52,171 bases of DNA, taken from contig JACCRF010000176.1 of the NCBI GenBank assembly GCA_013813715.1, positions 1-52,171 on the forward strand, given 5' to 3'. The translations under genes and the position numbers were made by a program. Of this stretch, positions 8,415 through 17,547 are shown in pieces. Numbering within the stretch: position 1 is the stretch's first letter; each line of letters begins with the position of its first letter. Under the pieces are notes generated by a model that saw nothing but the letters and a program-made list of their open reading frames with translations, made no database searches and was not told the origin of the DNA. This DNA comes from Gemmatimonadaceae bacterium. GTDB lineage: Bacteria > Gemmatimonadota > Gemmatimonadetes > Gemmatimonadales > Gemmatimonadaceae.

Positions 8415-9263
8415 TTACTGATTCACTGCGCGGGCGAGCAGGTAGTCGTGAAGAGCTCCGATTTCGTCATCGGTGAAATGACTGAACCTGTTCCGCGCAG
8501 CGGAGCTCATCAGCTCCAGCTCGCGGTCGCCTGACGCCTTTCCGGTTCGCATCAATCGCACGAATTGCTCGCGCGAATATCCCGCTGCAATGCGAAGGTC
8601 CGGTGTACCCCGCTCGCCGTTGAGGTCCAGACCGTGGCATTCAGTGCATACTGTCCGAGCCAGGTAAGCGCCTCGCGCTGTTGGATGTCCTGCTGCGGGG
8701 AAAGAATCCGTGAGCGTCGCTGCCCGCCGCACTTCCCCCGCCGAAGGCTTGAATATTCTCAGCGCTATTCCCGTTCGACCACCAGGTCCCGGGCGCATCA
8801 TCCGCTTCTGACCGGAGACTTCAGGGACGCTTCGCAGATAGGCCAGTATTTTCCCCATGTCAGCGTCGTCGAGAAGACTGAACATATCCGAAGGCATTCC
8901 CACGACACTTCGGTTGTCTGGCCGGATTCCGTGCCGGATGATTCTCTCCAGCTGTGCGTCGGAGTACTCGCGGACAGCAACCGTAAGATTCGGCGAGGCG
9001 ATCCGCGCGAGCATCGGCTCATCGATGAACATGTGCCCTTCGAGCTTATCGCCGTGACATCCGGTGCAACCGCGGATCCGCGCCAGCCGTGCACCCTCCG
9101 CAATCGACGCCGCGTCAGATGGGACCGCGACTGGCCGGCCGGGCTCTTTGTAAGCGCGTCTCACAGTCATCTCCGACACTGCAAAGATGGCGAGCGCGGC
9201 AACGACGATCAGGCCGAACAGCCCAGCAACGCCATTTCGCAGCCAGCGGACAGACCGTCTCAT
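8415..9263 (-). CDS. Membrane-anchored di-heme cytochrome c
   Basis: A 282-residue protein with an N-terminal membrane anchor (about 8-31) and two c-type heme sites, CTGCH (C66, C69, H70) and CTECH (C206, C209, H210). Candidate sixth-ligand Met residues are MPSDM in the first domain and the C-terminal MRTGK/ELMS region in the second. It is laid out like the small electron-transfer subunits that feed periplasmic dehydrogenases or oxidases. The ATG at 9263 overlaps the stop of the upstream membrane-protein gene by 4 nt. The frame extends further upstream but without cytochrome-like sequence. The redox partner is not evident; the haloperoxidase-like gene follows about 100 nt downstream. Confidence 0.9.
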   Translation of the reverse strand: MRRSVRWLRNGVAGLFGLIVVAALAIFAVSEMTVRRAYKEPGRPVAVPSDAASIAEGARLARIRGCTGCHGDKLEGHMFIDEPMLARIASPNLTVAVREYSDAQLERIIRHGIRPDNRSVVGMPSDMFSLLDDADMGKILAYLRSVPEVSGQKRMMRPGPGGRTGIALRIFKPSAGEVRRAATLTDSFPAAGHPTARGAYLARTVCTECHGLDLNGERGTPDLRIAAGYSREQFVRLMRTGKASGDRELELMSSAARNRFSHFTDDEIGALHDYLLARAVNQ

Positions 9264-9907
9264 GATGTTCTCGAAGTGAAAGGGGTGGTGAGCATGCTGC
9301 CGATCACCGTACCCGCCGCGATGGCCGCAGCACAGATTCCAAGCGTCGTTACGACTACCATCGTTGCCCGTTGAGCGGCGCCTGGTGCGCCGACTCGCCA
9401 TCCAATGGCGTCCATCGCAAGATCCACCACCAGGAAGGCCGCCGCCGCGGCGAGTCCCCCACCAAGTGCGAGCCGCGCTCCGAACGTCGGACCGCGAAGC
9501 ACCTTGCCAATCACGAATGCGCCGACACTTGCGATCACGAGCGTTGCGGGAACGAACAGAAGGGTATAGACGATGTGGATTCCCAGCCCGGCAGTCGCGC
9601 CCCTCTGCACCAGGCTCGGCTCGAGCAGCCCCAATGCCACACCGATCGTTACCATCACCGGCATGAGAACTCTGGCGGTTCTGCGTCCGGCACTTTCCGG
9701 ATCGGCCGCGCCGGCCATGCGCGAGATGTCGCGGCCCCACAGTCGAACGCCGAGGTAGAGTATGCAGCCTGCGGCCAGGATCGACAGAATTCTGAACACG
9801 AGCATGTACGGCCTGCCGAGTGCGTCGATCAGGCCCCCGGTGGCGACGGCCAGCAGCAGCCCCCCGATGAGATCGCGGACCGTCAACAGCGCCGCCCGGG
9901 CCATCAT
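9260..9907 (-). CDS. Integral membrane protein of unknown function, partner of the cytochrome c
   Basis: About 215 residues with roughly five hydrophobic helices: an N-terminal pair around LLAVATGGLIDALG and MLVFRILSILAAGCILYLG, then VLMPVMVTIGVALGL, IVYTLLFVPATLVIASVGAF, and two more near the C-terminus. I recognise no family. The start is uncertain: ATG 9907 or 9904 is chosen because hydrophobic sequence begins there, but TTG 9973 would add 22 polar residues. It is coupled to the di-heme cytochrome c gene by an ATGA overlap, so it may anchor or serve that cytochrome. It is divergent from the Ser/Thr kinase gene. Confidence 0.6.
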   Translation of the reverse strand: MMARAALLTVRDLIGGLLLAVATGGLIDALGRPYMLVFRILSILAAGCILYLGVRLWGRDISRMAGAADPESAGRRTARVLMPVMVTIGVALGLLEPSLVQRGATAGLGIHIVYTLLFVPATLVIASVGAFVIGKVLRGPTFGARLALGGGLAAAAAFLVVDLAMDAIGWRVGAPGAAQRATMVVVTTLGICAAAIAAGTVIGSMLTTPFTSRTS

Positions 9908-10075
9908 CAGCGTGAGGGAAGAATTCCGCGACTCAATCGGACCACGAGGCGATCGCCGGGCATCGGGAGACAAATATCGGTGTCCCGCATTGCCGCGGCC
10001 AGATGAACCTCCGTCACGCGTATCCCAGGTGTCTATCGTTTTTCACTACATTAGGTGGCCACGGAGCCAGACCCG

Positions 10076-12634
10076 ATGACCGACCTGCGCGACCAGTTAC
10101 AACACGTACTCGGCGACACCTACCAGCTGGAGCGCGAGCTCCCGGGCGGGATGTCGCGTGTATTTGTGGCCGAGGAGACGGCGCTCGCGCGGAAGGTGGT
10201 GATAAAGGTGTTGCCTCCGGAGACTGCGGCGGCGGTGAACGTCGCCCGGTTCCGGCGCGAGATCCAGCTCGCCGCGTCGCTCCAGCATCCGCACATCGTT
10301 CCCCTTCTGAGTGCAGGGTCGCGCGGTGATCTCCTGTACTACGTGATGCCTCTGATCGAGGGAGAGTCGCTGCGCGCCCGGCTCCTGAGGACCGGGGAGT
10401 TTCCAGTGAGCGACGTCGCATGGATCCTTCGTGATTCAGCGTTGGCGCTCGCGTACGCGCACGGCCACGGCGTAGTGCACCGCGACATCAAGCCGGACAA
10501 CATTCTTCTCACCGGCAAGTTTGCGGTGGTGGCCGATTTCGGCGTCGCGAAGGCGGTGAGTGAAGCGACGAGCGATTCCAATATCACCTCGGCCGGCGTC
10601 GCACTGGGAACGCCGACGTACATGGCGCCCGAGCAGGCCTCGGCCGACCCGACGACTGATCATCGTGCTGACATATACGCGCTGGGGGTCGTCGGGTACG
10701 AGCTCCTGACGGCAGCTCCTCCGTTCACCGGGACGTCACCGCAGATGATTCTCGCTGCTCACGTCACCCGCGCGCCGGAGCATGTCACGAAGCAGCGCGC
10801 TTCGGTTCCACCGGCCCTCGCCAACGTCATCATGCGCTGCCTGGAGAAGAAACCGGCCGACAGGTGGCAGACCGCGGAAGAGCTCGCGCAGCACCTGGCG
10901 TCGATCGCCACGTCGGGCGCAACCACACCGATGACCACGGCGCCGTATCCTGCTGCGGCTCCTTCGGAGGCGGATTCACATCGGTCGCGACGGCCTGCGA
11001 TTGCTGCCGCTTTCATACTCGGGCTGGCTGCTTTCGGCGCCATCGCCTGGTTCACCGGTCGCGATCGCGGAGCCTCGTTCGACGATCGTCGCGTAATCGT
11101 GTCTGATTTCGAGAACCAGACGCGGGAAGCCGCGCTCGATCCTATCGGCAAGCTCGCGTCGGACATGCTCCGTCAGGGGATCTCCCAGGCTGGCGTCGCG
11201 GAGGTTGTCGGCATTCCGGCAGAGGGGAATGCTGACGGGGCAAGGCCTGGATTGACTGTACGTGGGAGATACTACCGCGAAGGCGAGAGCATACGTGTGC
11301 AGGCGGAGATCCTGGATGCGCGCACGTCGAGAGTTGTTCGAGCTATCAGTACTGCCACCAGTGCCGCTACGAATCCTGCAATCGCGCTGGAGAAGCTGAG
11401 GCCGCGGATTCTCGGAGCGCTGGCCTCGCTCAACGATCCACTGATCAGGACATGGGCACGCAAGGCGACCGAGCCTCCCGTGTACGAGGCATATCGTGCC
11501 TATCGTGCGGGTTTAGACGCCGAGATTCCTCGTGCCGGCACTACCGCGGGGATCGACGAGGACGCGGCACAAAGGGAATTCCAGAAGGCAATCGACCTCG
11601 ATTCCATGTTTGTCCTGCCGGTGCTGGAGCTCCAGTATCTTGGCGACAGCCTGCATCCCGCTCTCGTCCGGCTGCATCGCGACCGTGACCGCCTTACACC
11701 ACTGGACCGTGCTATCGTCGATCAGGCAATGGCCGATGCGCAGCTGGAGTTCGACGCGGCGTACAAGGCAGCGCGGCAGGTAGTGGAGCTCGCACCTGAT
11801 CCGCTGCTGATGATGAAACTCGGAGAATTCGCGATATTCGCGGGGCATCCGCACGAGGCCGTCGCTGCACTGAAGAGTGCTGATCCGGAAGGTCAGCTCA
11901 AGCGTGGCTGGGGAGACAGGACGGATGCTCTGCATCTCGTTGGTGATCTTCAGGGAGAGCTGGCGGCTGTGGAGCGGCAGCGACAGCTCGGGCTCAGCAT
12001 CGACTACGAGCTGGCGCAGGTGCTACCCGCGCTGGGGCGAGTTGAAGAAGTCAACGCCCTGATCAATGAGAGAATGCGCCGTCCGTCGCGCGCCGAGGAG
12101 ACTCCCGCGGCACTGATGATGTTCGCGGCACGGGAATACAGGGCGCACGGCTTTCTCGACGCCTCGAATGAGCTCGCCAATCGTGCGATTGCCTGGTACG
12201 ACAGCAGGCCAGATGCCGAGCTGACTGAAGACCGACAATACAACGTTATGGCCGCGTTGTACCACGCGGGACGGTGGGCTGAGGCGCGGGACAGAATCGA
12301 GCCGGCCACGAGACAGTTCAAGTTCCGCGTCGAAGACGAGGCGATGGCGCTTTCTTTCTCTGGACGCATTGCGGCGCAGCTCGGAGACACCGCGATGGCT
12401 CGAGCCTCTATGGAACGATTGAAGGTCGTGAAGCCTGTCTGGAGATTTCGCGGAAACGCCTACTTTCGCGCCCTGATCGCTGCGGGGCTGGGCGAGAAGG
12501 AGATGACTGTGTCGCTGCTTCAGCAGGCATTCGCCGAAGGCTGGGCGTTCGAGCCGTTACTCCATCGGGAGATAGAGCTTCAGGCGATGCAGGACTACCC
12601 GCCGTTACGGGAGCTGCTCTGGCCGAAGGGCTAG
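10076..12634 (+). CDS. Transmembrane Ser/Thr protein kinase with TPR-like sensor half
   Basis: An 852-residue PknB-type kinase. The catalytic domain (about 10-275) has a Gly-rich loop that reads ELPGGMSRVFVAEE, the ATP-binding Lys in VVIKVLPPE (K44), HRDIKPDN (D137 is the base), DFGVAK (D154) and GTPTYMAPEQ. A Pro/Thr/Ala linker leads to one membrane helix (about 304-327) and a roughly 520-residue C-terminal part with helical TPR-like repeats, expected outside the membrane. ATG 10076 is chosen because GGAG lies 10 nt upstream; GTG 10055 is possible. This architecture is common in Gemmatimonadota and Acidobacteria. The partial PP2C gene at the window end is a possible, distant counterpart. Confidence 0.92.
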   Translation: MTDLRDQLQHVLGDTYQLERELPGGMSRVFVAEETALARKVVIKVLPPETAAAVNVARFRREIQLAASLQHPHIVPLLSAGSRGDLLYYVMPLIEGESLRARLLRTGEFPVSDVAWILRDSALALAYAHGHGVVHRDIKPDNILLTGKFAVVADFGVAKAVSEATSDSNITSAGVALGTPTYMAPEQASADPTTDHRADIYALGVVGYELLTAAPPFTGTSPQMILAAHVTRAPEHVTKQRASVPPALANVIMRCLEKKPADRWQTAEELAQHLASIATSGATTPMTTAPYPAAAPSEADSHRSRRPAIAAAFILGLAAFGAIAWFTGRDRGASFDDRRVIVSDFENQTREAALDPIGKLASDMLRQGISQAGVAEVVGIPAEGNADGARPGLTVRGRYYREGESIRVQAEILDARTSRVVRAISTATSAATNPAIALEKLRPRILGALASLNDPLIRTWARKATEPPVYEAYRAYRAGLDAEIPRAGTTAGIDEDAAQREFQKAIDLDSMFVLPVLELQYLGDSLHPALVRLHRDRDRLTPLDRAIVDQAMADAQLEFDAAYKAARQVVELAPDPLLMMKLGEFAIFAGHPHEAVAALKSADPEGQLKRGWGDRTDALHLVGDLQGELAAVERQRQLGLSIDYELAQVLPALGRVEEVNALINERMRRPSRAEETPAALMMFAAREYRAHGFLDASNELANRAIAWYDSRPDAELTEDRQYNVMAALYHAGRWAEARDRIEPATRQFKFRVEDEAMALSFSGRIAAQLGDTAMARASMERLKVVKPVWRFRGNAYFRALIAAGLGEKEMTVSLLQQAFAEGWAFEPLLHREIELQAMQDYPPLRELLWPKG

Positions 12635-12736
12635 GAGAGAAGCCGGCAAGACGCATATCACGCGCGCGCTCGCATTTTTACTTGACTAGTCGCCTCGAAA
12701 CGGCATCTTGGGGCTCCCCCAAAATCAGAGTCCCCT

Positions 12737-14642
12737 ATGTCGGTTGCCAAAACAGGGATCGCGTTTCTCGTCGCTTTCCTGCCTTGTTCGATCGGAGCGC
12801 AATCGACGCTCGAGCGGATCACCTCCAACGACAACCGAACTCCCGCGGGCACTCTCAGGAACGGAGTCCTCACGCTCACTCTCGAGGTGAGGAACGGCCG
12901 ATGGTACCCCGAAGCCGACACTGGAGCGAGCGTGCCGATTCAGGCCTTTGCCGAACCGGGCAAGGCAGCGTCGACGCCTGGTCCACTGATCCGCGTCCCC
13001 GAAGGAACGGAGATTCATCTCACCCTTCGCAACAATCTCGACAGCGTCTCGGCTCGCGTGTTCGGACTCCACACCCGGCCCGGGATGAACGACGCTGGTG
13101 TCGTTGTTCCGGCCAAAGCGTCCGCGACCGTTCAATTCACGGCTGGCGCGCCGGGAACCTACTACTACTGGGGCACGACCCGCGATCGTTCACTCCGCCG
13201 CCGGCGCGGAGCGGAGAGCCAGCTCTCTGGCGCTCTTGTAATTGACCCTCGGTCAGCGCCGCGAACGGCGAAAGATCGGGTATTCGTGCTCGGCATCTGG
13301 AACGAGTTGGCTAGCAACGTAAACGGAGTCGAACAGCCGGAGCGCGAAGTACTGGTTATCAACGGCAAGTCCTGGCCGCACACCGAGCGCTTCAATTTCA
13401 CAGTGGGCGATACCGTGCGGTGGCGATGGGTCAATCCCTCACAGTCCACTCATCCCATGCACCTGCATGGCTTCTACTACAACGTGACCAGTCGCGGCTC
13501 GATGAGCGCGGATACTCTCTATCACTCGGCGCAACACCGCGTCGTCAACACGGAGCTGATGGATTTCGGCAGCACGATGGCGATGAACTGGGTGCCTGAA
13601 AAGCCCGGAAACTGGGTGTTCCACTGTCATTTCGCCTTCCACGTGTCAGAGGAGAATTCACTGGTGCCGCCTCCCAAGCCTGCCTCTGGGGGAGAGCATG
13701 CACACGCGGACATGCCGCACAAGATGGCCGGCCTCGTACTGGGCATTCATGTCGCGCCCCGTCCCGGCGAACAGTACGCGCAGTCAACCGAGCCTCGCCG
13801 CAACATGAGGCTTCTGCTTCAGTCTTCACCGAAGAGATTCGTGAACGAGCCCGCCTACGGATTCGTTCTCCAGGAGGGGGCTAACATTCCGAAGCTGGAC
13901 TCAGTCGCGATGCCGGGGCCAACCCTCCTCCTCAAGCGTGGCCAGCCAGTTCGAATAACCGTGGTCAACAACCTGAAGCAGTCGAGCGCAGTCCACTGGC
14001 ATGGAATCGAGCTCGAGAGTTTCCCTGATGGCGTCCCAAACTGGAGCGGCATGGGAACGAAGCTGATGCCGCCCATTGCACCGAAGGATTCCTTCATCGC
14101 CGAGTTCACGCCGCCAAGGGCGGGGACGTTCATGTATCACGCATCTGAATGAGGGAACGCAGATGAACTCGGGGATGTACGGCGCACTCATCGTGGTGGA
14201 TGATCCGGCGAAGTTCGATCCTGCGAAGGAGAAGATCATCCTCGTTGGCGGAGGTGGTCCGGCGCCACCGGGAGGCGATACACGTGGCTTCGTCAACGGG
14301 AGCGATACTCCTGAGCCGCTTCGGCTGGACGTCGGCAGCACCTACCGCCTGCGCCTCATCAATATTCATCCGGATTGGAGGGTCGAGTTCAGCCTTGGTG
14401 GCGACACCACTGTCGCAAAGTGGCGCGCGGTGGCGAAGGACGGTGCTGATCTGCCAGCGTCGCAGGCGAAGCTGCGTTCCGCGTATCTGATCACGGGCCC
14501 GGGTGAGACTGCGGATTTCGATTTCACGCCGACGCAGCCCGGTTACATGCGGTTGCAGGTCAGAACGAGGGTGGCTGGCTGGAACGTGCCTGTCGATGTG
14601 TTCGTCAGCGAGCCGAAGCGGACTGCTGCCGCCATGCGATAG
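12737..14642 (+). pseudogene. Secreted multicopper oxidase, split by a 2-nt frameshift
   Basis: The sequence encodes one three-domain multicopper oxidase of about 635 residues in two frames. The first part (12737-14152) has a signal peptide, HPMHLHGFYYN, the copper motif HCHFAFH and AVHWHGIELESFPDG, and then reaches a stop just after GTFMYH. The other frame continues at once with HLNEGTQMNSGMYGALIV and runs to 14642. The expected motif is MYHTHLNEG; here TATCACGCATCTG replaces the TATCACACGCATCTG expected for it, so an AC pair is missing near 14138-14142. The lost Thr-His is part of the type-3 copper site. Slippage in CACACG or an assembly error would both explain it. If real, the enzyme is inactive. 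Confidence 0.85.
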
Positions 14643-14712
14643 CGGTCACGCCGGAAGGGGGGAGAGCCGCAGGAACTGGCGACGCGATACGAACGATCCT
14701 CGTCGTCGCCAT

Positions 14713-16599
14713 TCACTCCTTGCCGCACTCCCCGCCCTTCCACTGCTTACCTCCGCAGCTCCAATCCTCTTTGTTCGCCGATCCACGCTGCCACTTCCAT
14801 CCCTCGTAATACGCGTAAATCTCAGTATCGAGCACGTCATCGAACGGCCGGGCAGGGCAACTCCTCATGGAAATTCTGCTGCACCCGGGTTGTGAGGATT
14901 CGACTGCGTTAGGCACCTTGTCGCCGTCGGTGTCGTTCAGGAGTGCAGCAGGAAGGTTGGACACGAGATCCCACGCGCCGCCGACCGACGGATCGGGATA
15001 ACCGTCGGGCCACCAGGTCTTGAGATCGACCCGGTGCTGCCACTCGTGCCGGAGGTTCTCCGCGAAACAGTCGATGCCCTTATTGCCGGGCCCAAACGTG
15101 CGCGTCCCGGCCGCCGCCGGGCCGCGGCAGTCAACCGTAAACGTCGTTTCCGTGATGTAGATCCGATCCTCCCCGGGAACGAAACGCGCCGCAACCTTCG
15201 ACAACCCTCCTCCCGATTCATTTACGTTCGGAAGCGCTTCTTTGTAACGATAGAAAGGCGTGTTGATTCCCTTCGCCGCCGCGGTCTGCATCCAGTAGAA
15301 GAAGAAATTAGCGGCGTCTTTCTGCTCCGAGTCTTCAGCCGATGGATGATTCGCGGCGAGCGCGCTGAAAAAGAAGCGAGGCTTTCGCTCACGCGTGCAG
15401 TTGCACTTGCCACTCTTTACGCGAGCCGTCACTTCCTTCGGGCCGAATGCTGAATTCTCGCGCGGAAGATTCGTGTAGCCGAGCGTGACCGCAGCGCCCG
15501 TCGCCTCGCCTGGGCTCAGCTCTGTGCCGCCCTTCATCGCTTCGAGCGTCCACGCGATGTCTGAGGAGACATCGGTTCCGTCCAGTGATGCTTTCGATAG
15601 AACGCGAAACTCGGCGCGGCCGGGGTCGCTGTCGTCGAAAGTGATGTCGTCGAAACCATCGGCCATAGTCACCGAATCCATCACGCAGAACGAAACAGCA
15701 TGCTCCGCCGTGTAGCGCTTCCCGTCTTTTGTATACGTTATCATGAGAGTGGTGGCGCCGGTCTCGCGCGAGCCTGCCAGGTCCAGACGTGGTGCCGCAC
15801 CACCGTCATTGGCTATCACCCTCGGCGTTTTGCCCGAGGACTTCACCGTGAATGCTTCAAAAACGCCGCCCTTCGCCGACGCGGTCGCGGTAAAGCGCAC
15901 TGATTTGCCCTCGGCATCTTCACCACTGATGCAGCTGCAGGCCGGACCCTCGATGGCGATCTGTGGCTCTTCGGCCAGCGCGGGACCGATGGTGAGTGTC
16001 CAGCCGGTTTGGCCGTCGAAATCGGCGTAGCGGTAAGTGCCCTCGCGCAAAACCCTTCCGTTGAGCATCTGGAGCATGAGGTCTTCATCGTCATCCCTGA
16101 CGCTGAGGTGCCCGCCGCTGCTGAAGCTTGCGGCGACCTCTGCCGCCACCTTGGCCCCGCAGTCGCCACCGACCTGCGCGAGTTCCGGGGATCCCGTCCG
16201 ACGCCACTTGAATGAAACGCCCTGCGACACGGTGAGCTCTACCGAAACTTCGTGGTCGATTTTTGCCGTCGCGATGCAGTTCCGGTGCAGGCCGTCGCTG
16301 GTGGGGGTGATCTGGCAAAAATCCACATCGGCGACGAACCGACCCGTTCCGTAGGAGAACTTCCCTCCTCCGTCCGTCAGCACTGCCGTCATCGTCCGCG
16401 TCCCGTTCCGGCGACCTCGAGCGCAGCCCTCGTCATCACCGTCCTTCACGGCGAGGCCGAATACCTGATACTCTAGGCGGATCGTGGACGGCGGGCGGTT
16501 TCCCCCGGACGCGACCTGTCCCGAAGCCTGACCGGCGAGAGTCATCAGTGCGACCGCGGTGCAGATCGCGGCATTCATGAGCGAGACCTTGAAGGACAT
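14713..16599 (-). CDS. Large secreted protein with zincin-like HEWQH motif
   Basis: A 628-residue protein with a signal peptide (residues 1 to about 28). The middle has repetitive beta-rich sequence with bacterial Ig-like flavour (about 200-400). Near residue 535, NLRHEWQHRVDLK gives HExxH, the zinc-binding and catalytic signature of zincin metallopeptidases, followed by DTDGDKVPNAVE, a calcium-binding type loop. The C-terminus is Cys/Gly/Lys/Trp-rich (SCGGKQWKGGECGKE). I recognise no named family. A third zinc ligand is not obvious; an Asp or Glu in DVLDTEIYAYYEGW is a candidate. The start ATG 16599 has AGGT 6 nt upstream. It converges on the multicopper oxidase gene and is probably monocistronic. 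Confidence 0.75.
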   Translation of the reverse strand: MSFKVSLMNAAICTAVALMTLAGQASGQVASGGNRPPSTIRLEYQVFGLAVKDGDDEGCARGRRNGTRTMTAVLTDGGGKFSYGTGRFVADVDFCQITPTSDGLHRNCIATAKIDHEVSVELTVSQGVSFKWRRTGSPELAQVGGDCGAKVAAEVAASFSSGGHLSVRDDDEDLMLQMLNGRVLREGTYRYADFDGQTGWTLTIGPALAEEPQIAIEGPACSCISGEDAEGKSVRFTATASAKGGVFEAFTVKSSGKTPRVIANDGGAAPRLDLAGSRETGATTLMITYTKDGKRYTAEHAVSFCVMDSVTMADGFDDITFDDSDPGRAEFRVLSKASLDGTDVSSDIAWTLEAMKGGTELSPGEATGAAVTLGYTNLPRENSAFGPKEVTARVKSGKCNCTRERKPRFFFSALAANHPSAEDSEQKDAANFFFYWMQTAAAKGINTPFYRYKEALPNVNESGGGLSKVAARFVPGEDRIYITETTFTVDCRGPAAAGTRTFGPGNKGIDCFAENLRHEWQHRVDLKTWWPDGYPDPSVGGAWDLVSNLPAALLNDTDGDKVPNAVESSQPGCSRISMRSCPARPFDDVLDTEIYAYYEGWKWQRGSANKEDWSCGGKQWKGGECGKE

Positions 16600-16686
16600 C
16601 GAGATACCTGGGTTCTTCGGTTGGCGGGAGCTGCGCGTCCGGGTCCTGCGCGCGTAAACATCCTGTTAGAAGATATTCTGTAGTCA

Positions 16687-16703
16687 GGGTTGGCGCTCAA
16701 CCC
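16687..16703 (-). terminator. Small hairpin after the PIN toxin gene
   Basis: GGGTTG (16687-16692) and CAACCC (16698-16703) form a 6-bp stem with a 5-nt loop, 6 nt past the stop of the PIN gene. There is no T-run, so it is at best a weak terminator or an RNA 3-prime end stabiliser. Confidence 0.3.
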
Positions 16704-16709
16704 GTCAGG

Positions 16710-17120
16710 TCACGCCAGCATCGCCAGCAGCTCGGCAGGAGACCGAGCCTTCACTGGGCTTCGCTTGTAATCCCTCTCATTCCTGGTTGCCACATAATCG
16801 GCACCGACCTTTGCGGCTGCCGCCGCCTGGACAGCGTCCTCGAAATCGGCCATCCCAAACACCAGAGCCTGCGCGAAGTCAGCAGCCTCGACGGGTACGA
16901 CTTTCAGTATCCGAAGCAGGTCGGTTACTGCTGTTGCCGCTTTCCTCGCACCCGCATTCCGCGCAACGATGTAGTGGGCCGTCGTGATCGTGTGGCCCGC
17001 AACATACCCGGTGACTTTCTGCCGCTCCGCAGCATCCAGCAGGAGGGCCGAGTCGCTCGCCCAGGGCTCGCGTTCAAGAAGGACATCCAGAACGACGTTG
17101 ACGTCGATCAGGATTTTCAC
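16710..17120 (-). CDS. PIN-domain toxin (VapC-like)
   Basis: A 136-residue PIN nuclease. Acidic positions expected for metal binding are visible: D6 in LIDVNVVLDV, the DFEDAVQ segment and the late Asp in TRNERDY. The family cleaves tRNA or rRNA when released from its antitoxin. The DFED plus TRNxxDY pattern belongs to the PIN subgroup usually paired with DUF6364 proteins, and the gene overlaps such a protein by 4 nt (ATGA). Sequence length is normal and no catalytic residue seems lost. Confidence 0.88.
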   Translation of the reverse strand: MKILIDVNVVLDVLLEREPWASDSALLLDAAERQKVTGYVAGHTITTAHYIVARNAGARKAATAVTDLLRILKVVPVEAADFAQALVFGMADFEDAVQAAAAAKVGADYVATRNERDYKRSPVKARSPAELLAMLA

Positions 17121-17353
17121 CTCGCGTACTTCTTATCGAGATACCGATGATATCCGCGTTCATCAGCCTTTCCACGGGCGATCCCGAGTAGACGCGCGAC
17201 GACTGGCGCGAGCTGGCGCTCGTCGTCCACGGGCAGGCGTGACAGAAAGTCGCTGACCAGCTGTGATACGCTCGTTCCCTTTTCCCTGCTGTACCGCTCA
17301 CCGTTCCTGACCGCTTCAGGATCCAGAGTCAGGTTCTTGACGATCTTGGGCAT
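17117..17353 (-). CDS. DUF6364-type antitoxin
   Basis: A 78-residue protein that begins KIVKNLTLDPEAVRNGERYSREKG and continues TSVSQLVSDFLSRL, an RHH-like strand-helix-helix pattern typical of DUF6364 antitoxins. The C-terminal region (ARGKADERGYHRYLDKKYAR) is the likely toxin-binding tail. It overlaps the PIN gene and lies just downstream of two TATGCGCAT palindromes, the likely operator. The start is ATG 17353 with AGGAGC about 4 nt upstream. Confidence 0.82.
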   Translation of the reverse strand: MPKIVKNLTLDPEAVRNGERYSREKGTSVSQLVSDFLSRLPVDDERQLAPVVARLLGIARGKADERGYHRYLDKKYAR

Positions 17354-17364
17354 CGGTGCTCCTT

Positions 17365-17397
17365 TATGCGCATATACTGATAAATCTTATGCGCATC
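17365..17397 (-). promoter_or_regulatory. Paired palindromic operator (TATGCGCATA) of the DUF6364/PIN module
   Basis: The perfect palindrome TATGCGCATA (17365-17374) is followed by TATGCGCAT(C) at 17388-17397. Centre-to-centre distance is 23 bp, close to two helical turns, so two RHH dimers could bind on one face. The intervening DNA is AT-rich (ACTGATAAATCT) and may hold the promoter. The first copy begins 12 nt before the antitoxin ATG. Confidence 0.6.
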
Positions 17398-17547
17398 ATC
17401 GTGGGCAGGCAAGCCCGCGACCCCTGGAGACCGCCGGCCTGCTCGACCTCATCAACCCTGCGATCGCGGCGATGTCGGGAGTAAAGCTGGCCGGCAAGCG
17501 GCGTTTCACCTTTGATCCGCGGCTAGTCCTGTGATCTCGGCGACCGC
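17398..17547. other. Gap between two PIN modules, no recognisable gene
   Basis: The plus strand keeps a short open frame ending at 17534 with LETAGLLDLINPAIAAMSG and FTFDPRLVL. It has protein-like composition but no start signal and no family match that I can recall, so it may be a gene remnant. Nothing else is seen. Confidence 0.25.
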
